From the NCBI RefSeq assembly GCF_013522705.1, contig NZ_JAAMRE010000030.1:22962-86961 (forward strand): DNA of 64,000 nucleotides, read 5' to 3'. The notes beneath the pieces were generated by a model. It saw only the letters and a list, made by a program, of their open reading frames with translations. It was not told the DNA's origin and did not search any database. The position numbers were made by a program, and so were the translations under genes. Of the stretch, positions 49,540 through 58,292 are shown in pieces; the stretch's first letter is position 1; every line of letters begins with the position of its first letter. This stretch comes from Pseudomonas lurida (lineage in GTDB: Bacteria; Pseudomonadota; Gammaproteobacteria; Pseudomonadales; Pseudomonadaceae).

Positions 49540-49747
49540 CGCTTGTAGGTGGCAGGGTGAGCAATTGCCGATGATCAACGTTCTGCACGCCACGGGCGGA
49601 CATCGTCAGGATCAGGTCCGTGCTCAGGATCAACTGTGGCGCCACGCCCCAGTGCGGCACGCTGATCGCCACATATCGGCGCTGGCGGATCGCCCTCAGT
49701 GCCCGCTCGATTTCCGGGGTGCCGCTGCCGCGCATTTCCAGCAGCAC
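49540..49747 (-). pseudogene. LysR-type regulator, C-terminal remnant
   Basis: The minus strand encodes MLLEMRGSGTPEIERALRAI, RQRRYVAISVPHWGVAPQLI and STDLILTMSARGVQNVDHRQ. This is the substrate-domain end of a LysR regulator in which the usual VPHWxxAPxLxxxTDLxxT pattern is clear. The DNA-binding domain and most of the effector domain are missing (about 70 of 300 residues remain), so it is dead. Confidence 0.65.
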
Positions 49748-49800
49748 GTGGGGGCGTGCCAGGTAAGTCGGCCTGTTCGGTCTTGCAGAGCGTCAGCTGA

Positions 49801-49826
49801 CAACGCCCCGGGTGGTCGGGGCGTTG
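49801..49826. terminator. Terminator-like hairpin after the MFS operon
   Basis: CAACGCCCCG pairs with CGGGGCGTTG around the loop GGTGGT. There is no long T-run, so termination may be only partial. Confidence 0.55.
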
Positions 49827-49902
49827 TTGCTGAGGGGGGGCGTGGCGTTGATTCAGTTCGGCGGCGCGCCAGGCAAAGCGCTGGCGTCCGCGTGAACCCG
49901 CG

Positions 49903-51231
49903 TCAGCGCTTGTCGGACGTGCGCATTTTGTGCGGCAGGCCCCACATCAACAGTGCGGCGGCGATCAAGGCGCACACGGCAATCACATACAACGCCGGCG
50001 TGGTGCTGCCGGTAATGTCCTTGATGCGCCCCACCATCACCGGGCTGACGATCCCGCCCAATTGCCCCAGCGTGTTGATCAGCGCTATCCCGCCCGCCGC
50101 CCCTGCTCCGGCGCCCGCCAACAGTTTGGGCGGCAAGGTCCAGAACGTCGGGATCGAAGCAATGATGCCGGCGCCCAAAAGGCCCAAGGCAATGATCAGA
50201 AACACCTGCTGGTCATCGAAGATACCCGCGCAGAAAAACCCTACAGCGCCCATGACCACCAACCCACTGACGAACTTACGCCGCTCACCGGTGGCGTCCG
50301 ACCAGCGTCCTACCACGACCATGGTAATCGCGCCGCAGATATACGGGATGGCGGTCAACAGACCGATCACCACCGCGCTTTCGATGCCCGCGCTGCGGAT
50401 CAATTGCGGCGCCCAGAAGTTCAGTCCGTAAGACGCTACCTGGATCAGGAAGTAGATCAATCCCAGCATCAGGAAACCGGGGATGCGCAGGGCTTGGAGC
50501 AGCGAACCTTTCTTGTGCACCTCGTGCACGGCAATGCGGCTGGCGAGCAGGGCTTTTTCCTCGGCGCTCAGCCACGGCGCGTCTTCGATGCGGTCCTTGA
50601 ATTGCGTCAGCACCATCCACGCCAGCCCCACGCACGGCAGGCCGCCCAGCAGGAATAACCAGTGCCAGCCGCGCATCTGCAGCACCCCGTCCATGTGTTC
50701 CAGCACCAGGCCGGAGAACGGCGCGCCCACCAGCCCGGAAAACGCCGAGGCGAGGAACAGCATCGAGGTGATGCGTCCACGGAAGTCCTGGGGAAACCAC
50801 AACGTCAGGTAATACAGCACACCGGGCGCAAACCCGGCCTCCATGGCCCCGATCAGAAAGCGCAGGGCATAGAACTGCCATTCGGCCGTGACGAACACCA
50901 TGGCCGCCGTGGCCAGGCCCCAGGACACCATGATCCGTGCGATCCAACGGCGGGCGCCGACCCTGTACAGCATCATGTTGCTCGGCACTTCAAAGATCAC
51001 ATAGCCAATCACGAACAATCCCGCGCCCAGGCCGTAGGCGGTGTTGCTCAGGCCCAGGTCGGCCTGCAGCTGGAACTTGGCGAAGCTGATGTTGATGCGG
51101 TCAAAAAAAGCGAACAGGTAGCAGACCATGATCAACGGCATCAGGCGCCAGGCAACCTTGCGGACCACCGCCTTGACCGGATCGACTTCACCGACCGGGC
51201 GCGCGCCGGTCTCTACTGTGTTGGTGCTCAT
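49903..51231 (-). CDS. MFS transporter, anion:cation symporter (ACS) type
   Basis: The 442-residue protein starts at the ATG at 51231 (MSTNTVETGARPVGEVDPVK) and has twelve helices. MVCYLFAFFDRINISFAKFQ and RIMVSWGLATAAMVFV are typical of the ACS family, which takes up organic anions such as tartrate, phthalate or hydroxyphenylacetate. It is the third gene after the CoA-transferase and lyase genes on the same strand, so it probably imports the substrate of that pathway. Confidence 0.9.
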   Translation of the reverse strand: MSTNTVETGARPVGEVDPVKAVVRKVAWRLMPLIMVCYLFAFFDRINISFAKFQLQADLGLSNTAYGLGAGLFVIGYVIFEVPSNMMLYRVGARRWIARIMVSWGLATAAMVFVTAEWQFYALRFLIGAMEAGFAPGVLYYLTLWFPQDFRGRITSMLFLASAFSGLVGAPFSGLVLEHMDGVLQMRGWHWLFLLGGLPCVGLAWMVLTQFKDRIEDAPWLSAEEKALLASRIAVHEVHKKGSLLQALRIPGFLMLGLIYFLIQVASYGLNFWAPQLIRSAGIESAVVIGLLTAIPYICGAITMVVVGRWSDATGERRKFVSGLVVMGAVGFFCAGIFDDQQVFLIIALGLLGAGIIASIPTFWTLPPKLLAGAGAGAAGGIALINTLGQLGGIVSPVMVGRIKDITGSTTPALYVIAVCALIAAALLMWGLPHKMRTSDKR

Positions 51232-51291
51232 TGTTTTTCTCCCAGCGGACCGCTCCAAGGCGTCCGATTGTTTTTGTTGTCTGGTATGGCG

Positions 51292-52233
51292 TTACAGCGC
51301 GGCGGTGTGCGCCGGTGGCGGATGCAGATCGCAATTACGCCCGGCCTTGGCCACCTGCCCTGGCAGTTCATGGCCCAGCAAGACCGGCAAGCGCCGGGAC
51401 AGGTGCAACAGGTGCGGCAGGTCGATGCCGGTGTGAATCCCCACTTCGTCACACAGGTTGACCAGGTCTTCGGTGCAGATATTGCCCGACGCCCCCGGTG
51501 CAAACGGGCAGCCACCCAGGCCGCCGAGGGCCGCATCGAACCGACGCGCGCCCGCTTCGTAAGCCGCCAGCACGTTGCACAAACCCAAGCCACGGGTGTT
51601 ATGAAAATGCAGGGTCAGGTCACTTGCGCAAACCCGCTGCAGCACGCGCTTGACCAGACGCTGCACCTGACGCGGGTTGGCCATGCCGGTCGTGTCGGCC
51701 AGGCTGATGCCTTCAATCCCCATGGCCTGGTACGCCTCGACTATCTGCAGCACACGGTCTTCGTCGATGCGCCCTTCGAACGGGCAGCCAAACGCCGTAG
51801 AGACACTGGCGTTGAGGCGCACCGGATGCTCGGCGGCAAACCGCGCGATATCGGCGAAAGCCGCCAATGAGGCTTCGCAGCGCATGCGCATATTGGCCAG
51901 GTTGTGGGTCTGGCTGGCGGACATCACCAGGTTCAATTCATCGGCGCGGGCCTCGATCGCGCGCTGGGCGCCCTTGAGGTTGGGGATCAGCGCCACGTAG
52001 ATCACCCCCGGCCGACGTTCGATGCCCTGGAACACCTGCTCGCCATCGCGCAGCGCCGGGATAGCTTTGGGCGACACGAACGAGCCGGCTTCGATGCGGG
52101 AAAAACCGGCCAGGGACAACTGGTCGATCAAGGCAATTTTGTCGGCGGTCTCGACCCAGGTCGGTTCGATCTGCAGGCCGTCGCGCGGCGAGACTTCCTG
52201 CACGATCAGCGGGTCGCCATAGTTATGGATCAT
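51292..52233 (-). CDS. Hydroxymethylglutaryl-CoA lyase-like enzyme
   Basis: The start at 52233 overlaps the CoA-transferase stop (ATGA). The 313-residue TIM barrel has QEVSPRDGLQIEPTWV with the metal-binding Arg-Asp, TAFGCPFEGRID, SLADTTGMANP, LHFHNTRGLGL and the catalytic-Cys signature GGCPFAPGASGN. HMG-CoA lyase splits HMG-CoA into acetyl-CoA and acetoacetate. Because the neighbours are a CoA-transferase and a transporter rather than leucine-degradation genes, the natural substrate may be a related hydroxyacyl-CoA such as citramalyl-CoA. Confidence 0.88.
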   Translation of the reverse strand: MIHNYGDPLIVQEVSPRDGLQIEPTWVETADKIALIDQLSLAGFSRIEAGSFVSPKAIPALRDGEQVFQGIERRPGVIYVALIPNLKGAQRAIEARADELNLVMSASQTHNLANMRMRCEASLAAFADIARFAAEHPVRLNASVSTAFGCPFEGRIDEDRVLQIVEAYQAMGIEGISLADTTGMANPRQVQRLVKRVLQRVCASDLTLHFHNTRGLGLCNVLAAYEAGARRFDAALGGLGGCPFAPGASGNICTEDLVNLCDEVGIHTGIDLPHLLHLSRRLPVLLGHELPGQVAKAGRNCDLHPPPAHTAAL

Positions 52234-53423
52234 TGCACCACCCCCGCGTTTTTCAGGCGTTGGATATCGGCGCCACTCAGGCCCAGGTTGCCGAGGATTT
52301 CGTCGGTATGCTGGCCCAGCGCAGGGCCCTGCCACTTCACGCCGCCGGGGGTTTGCGAGAGCTTGGGCACGATGCCCGGCATCTTCACCGACACACCGCC
52401 GGGCAACTGGGCATCGAGCAGCATGTCGCGCGCCTGGTAGTGCGGGTCATTGACGATATCCGCCACCGAATAGATGCGCCCGGCCGGGACTTCGGCAGCC
52501 TCCAGGACGCTGAGCACGCGGTCGATCGGCTGGCCGGCGGTCCAGTGCGTAATGGCCGCATCCAGCAAAGTACTCTGGGCGGCGCGGCCGTCGTTGTGGG
52601 CGAACTGCGGCGCATCGGCCAGATCGGCGCGGCCGATGGCGTGCATCAGCCGTTTGTAGATCGGGTCGCTGTTGCCGGCGATCACCACGTAGGCACCGTC
52701 GGCGGTCGGGTAGGTATTGGACGGCGCAATGCCGGGCAACGCCCCGCCGCTGCGCTCGCGCACATGGCCGAGCATGTCGTACTCCGGCACCAGGCTCTCC
52801 ATCACGTTAAACACGCTTTCGGCCAGGGACACATCGACGACCTGCCCGTCGCCCTGGCCGGTCTTGACCCGCAGCAACGACATCAACGCACCGATCACGC
52901 CATGCAGCGATGCCAGGGAATCGCCCAGGCTCACTCCGACCCGCGCCGGGGGCGAATCGGGGTTGCCGGTGGTGTAGCGAATGCCGCCCATGGCCTCGCC
53001 GATCGCACCGAAACCCGGACGGTCCCGATAAGGGCCGGTCTGGCCGTAGCCGGAGATGCGTACCAGGGTGAGCCTGGGGTTCAAGGCATGCAGCACCTCC
53101 CAGCCCAGGCCGAGCTTTTCCAGGCCGCCGGGGCGCAGGTTTTCAATAAGCACGTCGGCATCGCCGAGCAGTTGCTTGATCAGCCCCAGGCCTTCTTGGG
53201 ACTTGAGGTCCAGCGCCAGGGACTTTTTGTTGCGCGATTGCAGGTACCACCACAGCGACGTGCCTTCATGCAGCTTTCGCCACTTGCGAAGCGGGTCGCC
53301 CTGGCCCATGGATTCGATCTTGATCACATCGGCGCCAAACTCGGCCATCAGGCGTGCGGCGAACGGCGCTGCGATCAGCGTGCCGATCTCGATCACCTTG
53401 ATTCCGCTCAGGGGAGCTGTCAT
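52230..53423 (-). CDS. CaiB/BaiF-type (class III) CoA-transferase
   Basis: The ATG at 53423 is preferred to a GTG at 53432 because the AGAGG ribosome site would sit too close to the latter. The 397-residue protein starts MTAPLSGIKVIEIGTLIAAP and has FGADVIKIESMGQGDP, LQSRNKKSLALDLKS and the catalytic Asp region in GFGAIGEAMGGIRYTTG. Class III enzymes move CoA between organic acids. It should activate the acid imported by the MFS protein for cleavage by the lyase. Confidence 0.92.
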   Translation of the reverse strand: MTAPLSGIKVIEIGTLIAAPFAARLMAEFGADVIKIESMGQGDPLRKWRKLHEGTSLWWYLQSRNKKSLALDLKSQEGLGLIKQLLGDADVLIENLRPGGLEKLGLGWEVLHALNPRLTLVRISGYGQTGPYRDRPGFGAIGEAMGGIRYTTGNPDSPPARVGVSLGDSLASLHGVIGALMSLLRVKTGQGDGQVVDVSLAESVFNVMESLVPEYDMLGHVRERSGGALPGIAPSNTYPTADGAYVVIAGNSDPIYKRLMHAIGRADLADAPQFAHNDGRAAQSTLLDAAITHWTAGQPIDRVLSVLEAAEVPAGRIYSVADIVNDPHYQARDMLLDAQLPGGVSVKMPGIVPKLSQTPGGVKWQGPALGQHTDEILGNLGLSGADIQRLKNAGVVQ

Positions 53424-53525
53424 CGGGTGCACCTCTTATTCTTGGAATAGTGACCAAGGCTAGAGGAGCACCGCGCGGGAAATCCAACCGTCAGTGGGCA
53501 AGGAGCGTTCGCTAAACGCGAACGC

Positions 53526-54479
53526 TCATGAATTTTTCCGTAGGACCAGGCTGTCAGGCCGCTCCAGGGAAGGCATTGAGAGGCTCAGGTAGTCGAACAA
53601 TAAACGGCTGACCGGCGACAATTGTGCTTCATCCCGTACGACGAGAATCAGACTGCGGTCCGACCAGGCATCCGTCAGCGCCACGGCATGCAGGCCCAGG
53701 GGACGTCCGAACAGTTCATAGGCCTTGCGCGGCAAGATACCGATGCCCATCTTGGCCTGAACCATGCGGCACATCGCATCGAAGCCCGGCACATGAATGC
53801 GCAGGCGCAGCATCTGGCCCGCCTCGCGCGCGGCGGCATGGGTGCGCATGTTGATGGAGCTGGCGGCGTGCAGGCCGATGTGATCGCTGCCCAGGGTGTC
53901 GGCGAACGCCAGGCTCGGCCGGCCCGCCAGAGGATGGTCCGGCGGCATCAGCACCACCAGTTTGTCGTGGCGATAGGTCACGCTGGGCAGGCCCTTGGTG
54001 TCGGTGTCGCAGGAACAGATTCCCAGGTCCGCCACCCCGTCCAGCACGCCCTGCACTACGCCGTTGCTGGGGCGCTCTTCCAGATCGGTTTTGACTTCGG
54101 GGTGCAGCTCGGAAAAATCCCGCAGGTCTTCGGGCAGGAACTGAATGATCGCGGACAGATTGGCCAGCATCCGCACATAGCCGCGCACGCCATGGCTGTG
54201 CTCGCCCAGCTCAAGGCCCATTTTCTCGACGTTGAACAGCATCCTGCGCGCATGGTGCAGCAGGGTCTCACCGGCGGCAGTCAGCTCCATGCCTTTGGCC
54301 CGGCGCACAAACAGGCTCACACCAAGCACCTGTTCCAGTTCCATCAGGCGCTTGCTGGCAGCGGACACCGCAATGGCTTCACGGGTGGCGGCGCGGGTCA
54401 GCGTGCCTTCTTCGAACACCGCGACGAACAGTTGCAGGGTGATCAGGTCCAGGCGCCGTACCAGACTCTTGTGCAACAT
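53526..54479 (-). CDS. LysR-family transcriptional regulator
   Basis: The 317-residue protein has an N-terminal winged HTH (DLITLQLFVAVFEEGTLTRA, AVSAASKRLMELEQVLGVSL) and a LysR effector domain. The start at 54479 overlaps the stop of the Rossmann protein gene (TGATG). It lies 102 bp upstream of the CoA-transferase gene on the same strand and is the likely regulator of the CoA-transferase/lyase/MFS operon. Confidence 0.92.
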   Translation of the reverse strand: MLHKSLVRRLDLITLQLFVAVFEEGTLTRAATREAIAVSAASKRLMELEQVLGVSLFVRRAKGMELTAAGETLLHHARRMLFNVEKMGLELGEHSHGVRGYVRMLANLSAIIQFLPEDLRDFSELHPEVKTDLEERPSNGVVQGVLDGVADLGICSCDTDTKGLPSVTYRHDKLVVLMPPDHPLAGRPSLAFADTLGSDHIGLHAASSINMRTHAAAREAGQMLRLRIHVPGFDAMCRMVQAKMGIGILPRKAYELFGRPLGLHAVALTDAWSDRSLILVVRDEAQLSPVSRLLFDYLSLSMPSLERPDSLVLRKNS

Positions 54480-55153
54480 CACACACGCTCGCCGGCCAGA
54501 CGCTGGATTTGGGCCTGTTCCACCACCGCCTGCGGCGCGCCATGGCGCACCGCCGCCAACATCGCACGACCAACCGACTCGGTGCTCACCACCCATTCAG
54601 GCTTTACCCGACGGACCAGCGACAGCAGCGGCCCGAACACGCTGTAGAACGCTTGATACAGCGGCGTCTTGGAGCGCAAACCGTGCAACGGTTGAATGAC
54701 CCCGGGGCGGAACAGGTACACCGCCTTGAACGGCAAGCGCAGCAAAGCGTTCTCGGTCTTGCCCTTGACCCGCGCCCACATCGACTTGCCCGTCTCGGTA
54801 CTGTCGGTGCCGGCGCCGGACACGTAGATAAACGTCATCTGCGGATTGAGCCGCGCCAGGGTGCTGGCAGCGACCAGGGTCAAGTCGTAAGTCAGATGGG
54901 TGTAGCGCGCTTCATTCATGCCCGCCGAAGAAACACCCAGGCAGAAGAAACACGCATCGAAGCCCTGCAACAGATTTTCCAACGCCTGGAAATCCAGCAT
55001 ATCGGCGTGCAACACCTGATGCAGCTTGCCATGCACCTGCGGCAGCGGGGTGCGGCCAACGGCGACGACTTCCTGCACATCCACCGCCAGCAGACACTCG
55101 CGCAACACGCCCTGGCCGACCATGCCAGTGGCGCCGAATAACAAGACTCTCAT
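54479..55153 (-). CDS. NAD(P)-binding Rossmann-fold oxidoreductase/epimerase-like protein
   Basis: The 224-residue protein starts at the ATG at 55153 with the dinucleotide motif MRVLLFGATGMVGQGVLREC, and has CFFCLGVSSAG and FIYVSGAGTDSTETG, resembling atypical short-chain or NmrA/HTATIP2-like epimerases. The catalytic Tyr-x3-Lys is not seen, so activity is uncertain. It overlaps the LysR start by one base. Confidence 0.8.
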   Translation of the reverse strand: MRVLLFGATGMVGQGVLRECLLAVDVQEVVAVGRTPLPQVHGKLHQVLHADMLDFQALENLLQGFDACFFCLGVSSAGMNEARYTHLTYDLTLVAASTLARLNPQMTFIYVSGAGTDSTETGKSMWARVKGKTENALLRLPFKAVYLFRPGVIQPLHGLRSKTPLYQAFYSVFGPLLSLVRRVKPEWVVSTESVGRAMLAAVRHGAPQAVVEQAQIQRLAGERV

Positions 55154-55173
55154 AAAAGGGACCTCAGCATTAA

Positions 55174-55249
55174 GCCGCAAGCGGTAAGCCGCAAGTTGAT
55201 CGCAGTGGAAGTTCCACACTTTGGCAACCTGTAGCTTACCGCTTGCGGC
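55174..55249. repeat. Perfect 16-bp inverted repeat in the promoter region
   Basis: GCCGCAAGCGGTAAGC (55174-55189) and its exact complement GCTTACCGCTTGCGGC (55234-55249) flank 44 bp. A smaller palindrome, GTGGAA-G-TTCCAC, lies between them (55205-55217). The structure stands between the alcohol dehydrogenase stop and the Rossmann gene start, both on the minus strand. It may be a terminator/attenuator or a REP doublet. Confidence 0.7.
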
Positions 55250-55264
55250 CGATGCCCGCCCCTG

Positions 55265-56413
55265 TCAGAACGCGCTGCGAAAGATCTCCTCGATCTGACG
55301 CTGATCGGCCCGGCGTGGGTTGGTCAGCCCGCAGGCGTCTTTGAGTGCGTTGGTGGCCAGCAGGGGGATGTCCTGCAACTTGGCGCCCAGTTCACGCAGG
55401 CCGGCGGGGATTTCCACGTCGTGGGCCAGGCTGCGGATGGCGGCGATGGCGACCTGGGCGCCCTCTTCATCGCTGATGCCTTGGGTATCGGCGCCCAGGG
55501 CGCGGCCGACGTCGCTCAAGCGTTTGGCGCTGACGCTGGCGTTGAAGCTTTGTACATGAGGCAACAGGACTGCGTTGCACACGCCGTGGGGCAGGTCGTA
55601 GAAACCGCCCAACTGATGTGCCATGGCATGCACGAAGCCCAGGGACGCGTTGTTGAAGGCCATGCCGGCGAGGAACTGCGCGTAGGCCATGTTTTCCCGC
55701 GCGGCTTTATCGCTGCCGTCGCGCACGGCCAGGCGCAGGTTGGCGCTGATCAATTCGATGGCCTTGATCGCGCAGGCGTCGGTGATCGGCGTGGCGGCGG
55801 TGGACACGTAGGCTTCGATGGCGTGGGTCAGCGCGTCCATACCGGTGGCGGCGGTGAGGCCCTTGGGCATGCCGACCATCAGCGACGGATCGTTGACCGA
55901 CAGCAGCGGCGTGACGTTGCGGTCGACGATGGCCATTTTTACGTGGCGGGTGTCGTCGGTGATGATGCAGAACCGAGTCATTTCGCTGGCGGTGCCGGCG
56001 GTGGTGTTAATGGCCACCAGCGGCAACTGCGGCTTGGTTGATTGATCGACCCCTTCGTAGTCGCTGATATGCCCGCCGTTGGTGGCGCACAGCGCGATGC
56101 CCTTGGCGCAGTCATGGGGCGAGCCGCCGCCCAGGGACACCACGAAGTCGCAGGCGCTGTGCTGCAACAGCGCCAGACCTTTTTCGACGTTTTCCACATT
56201 GGGGTTGGGCTTGGCGCCGTCGTAGATCACCGAGTCGATGTCCTGCATCGCCAGTTTCTCGGCAATCATCGCGGCCACGCCGGCCTTGGCAAGCCCCGCG
56301 TCGGTGACGATCAGGGCCTTGCGAAAGCCGTAGTTGCGAATGGCGTTCATGGCTTCGTCGAGGCAATCGGTGCCCATGATGTTGACGGCTGGAATGAAGA
56401 AAGTGCTGCTCAT
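55265..56413 (-). CDS. Iron-containing alcohol dehydrogenase, YiaY-like
   Basis: The 382-residue protein has the group III ADH features: VVSLGGGSPHDCAKGIAL (NAD binding), NTTAGTASEMTRFCII, the metal-ligand block AHQLGGFYDLPHGVCNAVLL and GMDALTHAIEAYVS. It is full length. Close relatives are E. coli YiaY and Pseudomonas ErcA; the latter takes part in regulation of ethanol oxidation. The substrate is probably a short primary alcohol. Confidence 0.9.
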   Translation of the reverse strand: MSSTFFIPAVNIMGTDCLDEAMNAIRNYGFRKALIVTDAGLAKAGVAAMIAEKLAMQDIDSVIYDGAKPNPNVENVEKGLALLQHSACDFVVSLGGGSPHDCAKGIALCATNGGHISDYEGVDQSTKPQLPLVAINTTAGTASEMTRFCIITDDTRHVKMAIVDRNVTPLLSVNDPSLMVGMPKGLTAATGMDALTHAIEAYVSTAATPITDACAIKAIELISANLRLAVRDGSDKAARENMAYAQFLAGMAFNNASLGFVHAMAHQLGGFYDLPHGVCNAVLLPHVQSFNASVSAKRLSDVGRALGADTQGISDEEGAQVAIAAIRSLAHDVEIPAGLRELGAKLQDIPLLATNALKDACGLTNPRRADQRQIEEIFRSAF

Positions 56414-56537
56414 GGCGAATCCTCGGATGACGTTATACGTACAGCATCAACCTCAGCCGCAGGGCGCACCTTGATCAGGATCAACGCCGGCTCGTGATAA
56501 AGTCACCGCCCAGCCGATTTCGAGTAGACCCGCCGCA

Positions 56538-57554
56538 ATGAAGGATTTCCAGGATATTGACGCCCACCTTGAAGACTGGAGCGCGCTGCGCAGCACCCAC
56601 GACTTCAGCGCGATACTGATCGGCAACGGCGCCAGCCGGGCGATCTGGGAAGACTTTGCCTACGACTCGCTGTTCGAAAACGCCCGCACCGTTGAAGAAA
56701 AACCCTTAAGCGCCTCCGAACTGAGTGTGTTCGATGCGTTGCAGACCCGCAGCTTCGAGCAAGCCCTGAGCGCATTGAAAACCACCAGCCGGGTCAACAA
56801 AGCGCTGGCGGTCAGCTCGGCCGCGCCGCGCAATCGCTACTACGCGATCAAGGAGGCGCTGATCAATACGATTCACGCCGTGCATATTCCCTGGCGCCTG
56901 GTGCAGCCGTCGACGCTGGCGACAATCAATGCGGAACTGGCCCGCTACCCCACGGTGTTCACCAGCAATTACGACCTGCTCAACTACTGGGCGATCCTGC
57001 ACACCCCCGGCATCGATGACCTGTTCCGCGGCGCCGACGCCCGCTTCGACCTGCGCGACACCCGCAGCGAGGCCACGCGCATTCTGTACCTGCACGGCGG
57101 GCTGCACCTGGTGCGCAACCTGGACGGCACCGCACGCAAACTGCCGACCACCGACAGCACGCTGCTCAGCAGCTTCGCGATCAACAACACGCTCAAGACC
57201 CTGGACGATGTGCCGCTGTTCGTCAGCGAAGGCACGGTGCAGGAGAAGCTCAAGACCATCCGCGGTTCGGACTACCTGTCGTTCTGTTACGCGCAACTGC
57301 TCGCTCACCAGGGCGCGCTGTGCATCTTCGGCCATGAGCTGGGCACGCAGGACAGTCATTTGGTGGACGCGATTCGTCACGCCAGGCCGAGCCTGTTGGC
57401 GATCTCGGTTTCAGGGCGCAGTGATGGCTTCATTCGTCAGCAGAAGCGCCGGTATTCGCAGTTGTTCGACGGCACCGGAGTGGCGCTGAGGTTCTTTGCG
57501 GCACGCACCCATGCGCTGGGCAATCCGGCGTTGTCGGTCCCTGTGGAGCCATAG
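56538..57554 (+). CDS. DUF4917 protein, SIR2-like fold
   Basis: The 338-residue protein has three blocks seen in SIR2-like NAD-binding proteins: FSAILIGNGASRAIWEDFAY (about 23-42), PTVFTSNYDLLNYWAI and RILYLHGGLHLV, with LCIFGHELGTQD near the end. This combination is DUF4917. Members are widespread in Pseudomonas without known function. SIR2-like domains of similar type are NADase effectors in phage defence, but the gene lies among core genes and no partner is seen. Confidence 0.8.
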   Translation: MKDFQDIDAHLEDWSALRSTHDFSAILIGNGASRAIWEDFAYDSLFENARTVEEKPLSASELSVFDALQTRSFEQALSALKTTSRVNKALAVSSAAPRNRYYAIKEALINTIHAVHIPWRLVQPSTLATINAELARYPTVFTSNYDLLNYWAILHTPGIDDLFRGADARFDLRDTRSEATRILYLHGGLHLVRNLDGTARKLPTTDSTLLSSFAINNTLKTLDDVPLFVSEGTVQEKLKTIRGSDYLSFCYAQLLAHQGALCIFGHELGTQDSHLVDAIRHARPSLLAISVSGRSDGFIRQQKRRYSQLFDGTGVALRFFAARTHALGNPALSVPVEP

Positions 57555-57689
57555 GTCACGACACCCATCTAAAGGCAGACACCAAGGCGGAGCGGCGCAC
57601 ACACGGGTTGTGGTCTCGGGTGTTATTTCCGCTGAACATGTGTCGAGACCTAACGATATAAGGAAAACCAGCTTTACCTGGAGACAAAT

Positions 57690-57708
57690 GACAATAATTC
57701 TCGATATC
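57690..57708 (+). promoter_or_regulatory. Fur box upstream of ECF sigma gene
   Basis: GACAATAATTCTCGATATC agrees with the 19-bp Fur consensus at 13 positions, including the outer GA...TATC arms. It lies 45 bp before the sigma-factor start, so the system should be switched on by iron shortage. Confidence 0.65.
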
Positions 57709-57752
57709 ATCCGCGACGTTTTCACACCCCCTCTGCGTCAGGAAGGATATCC

Positions 57753-58292
57753 ATGTCTCGTCCCAAGCCCGACCCGTTGTCGGCCGATGCTTTTCGCGGA
57801 TTCTATGCGGACATTCTGCATTTTCTGCGCAAGCGCACGGATAACGTCAGCGACGCGGCGGACATGACCCAGGATGTGTTCGCCCAATGGCTGGGTTACC
57901 GCGACCGGGCCAACGTCGAGCAGCCTCGGGCGTTTCTGTTTCAGGTAGCGCGCAACCTGCTGCGTGACCATTGGCGCAAACAAAAGGTGCGCCAGACCGT
58001 GCAGTGCGAGCAGGTCGACAAGGACGCCGAAGCAGTCACCGAGGAGCAGAACGAACCCATGGCCGCCGCACTGCGCCTGCAGCGTCTGGAACAATTGAAA
58101 GAAGTCCTCGCCGAACTCTCGCCCCGCAGGCGAGAAGCCCTTATGCTGCACCGCTTCGAAGGCCTGAGCCAGGCGCAGATCGCCGCGCGCATGGGCATTT
58201 CGATCAGCATGGTGGAAAAACACATCGCCTTTGCCTTGCTGCATTGCAAGCGACGCCTTCAACACGAACCCGGCACGGAGCAGCCAGAATGA
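57753..58292 (+). CDS. FecI/HxuI-like ECF sigma factor for iron uptake
   Basis: The 179-residue protein has sigma region 2 (DNVSDAADMTQDVFAQWLGY, AFLFQVARNLLRDHWRK) and region 4 (RREALMLHRFEGLSQAQIAA). A GGAAGG site precedes the ATG. It belongs to the iron-starvation sigma factors that transcribe the adjacent TonB receptor gene when a ligand is sensed. The gene order resembles the hxuIRA heme-sensing locus of P. aeruginosa. Its stop overlaps the anti-sigma start (ATGA). Confidence 0.92.
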   Translation: MSRPKPDPLSADAFRGFYADILHFLRKRTDNVSDAADMTQDVFAQWLGYRDRANVEQPRAFLFQVARNLLRDHWRKQKVRQTVQCEQVDKDAEAVTEEQNEPMAAALRLQRLEQLKEVLAELSPRRREALMLHRFEGLSQAQIAARMGISISMVEKHIAFALLHCKRRLQHEPGTEQPE

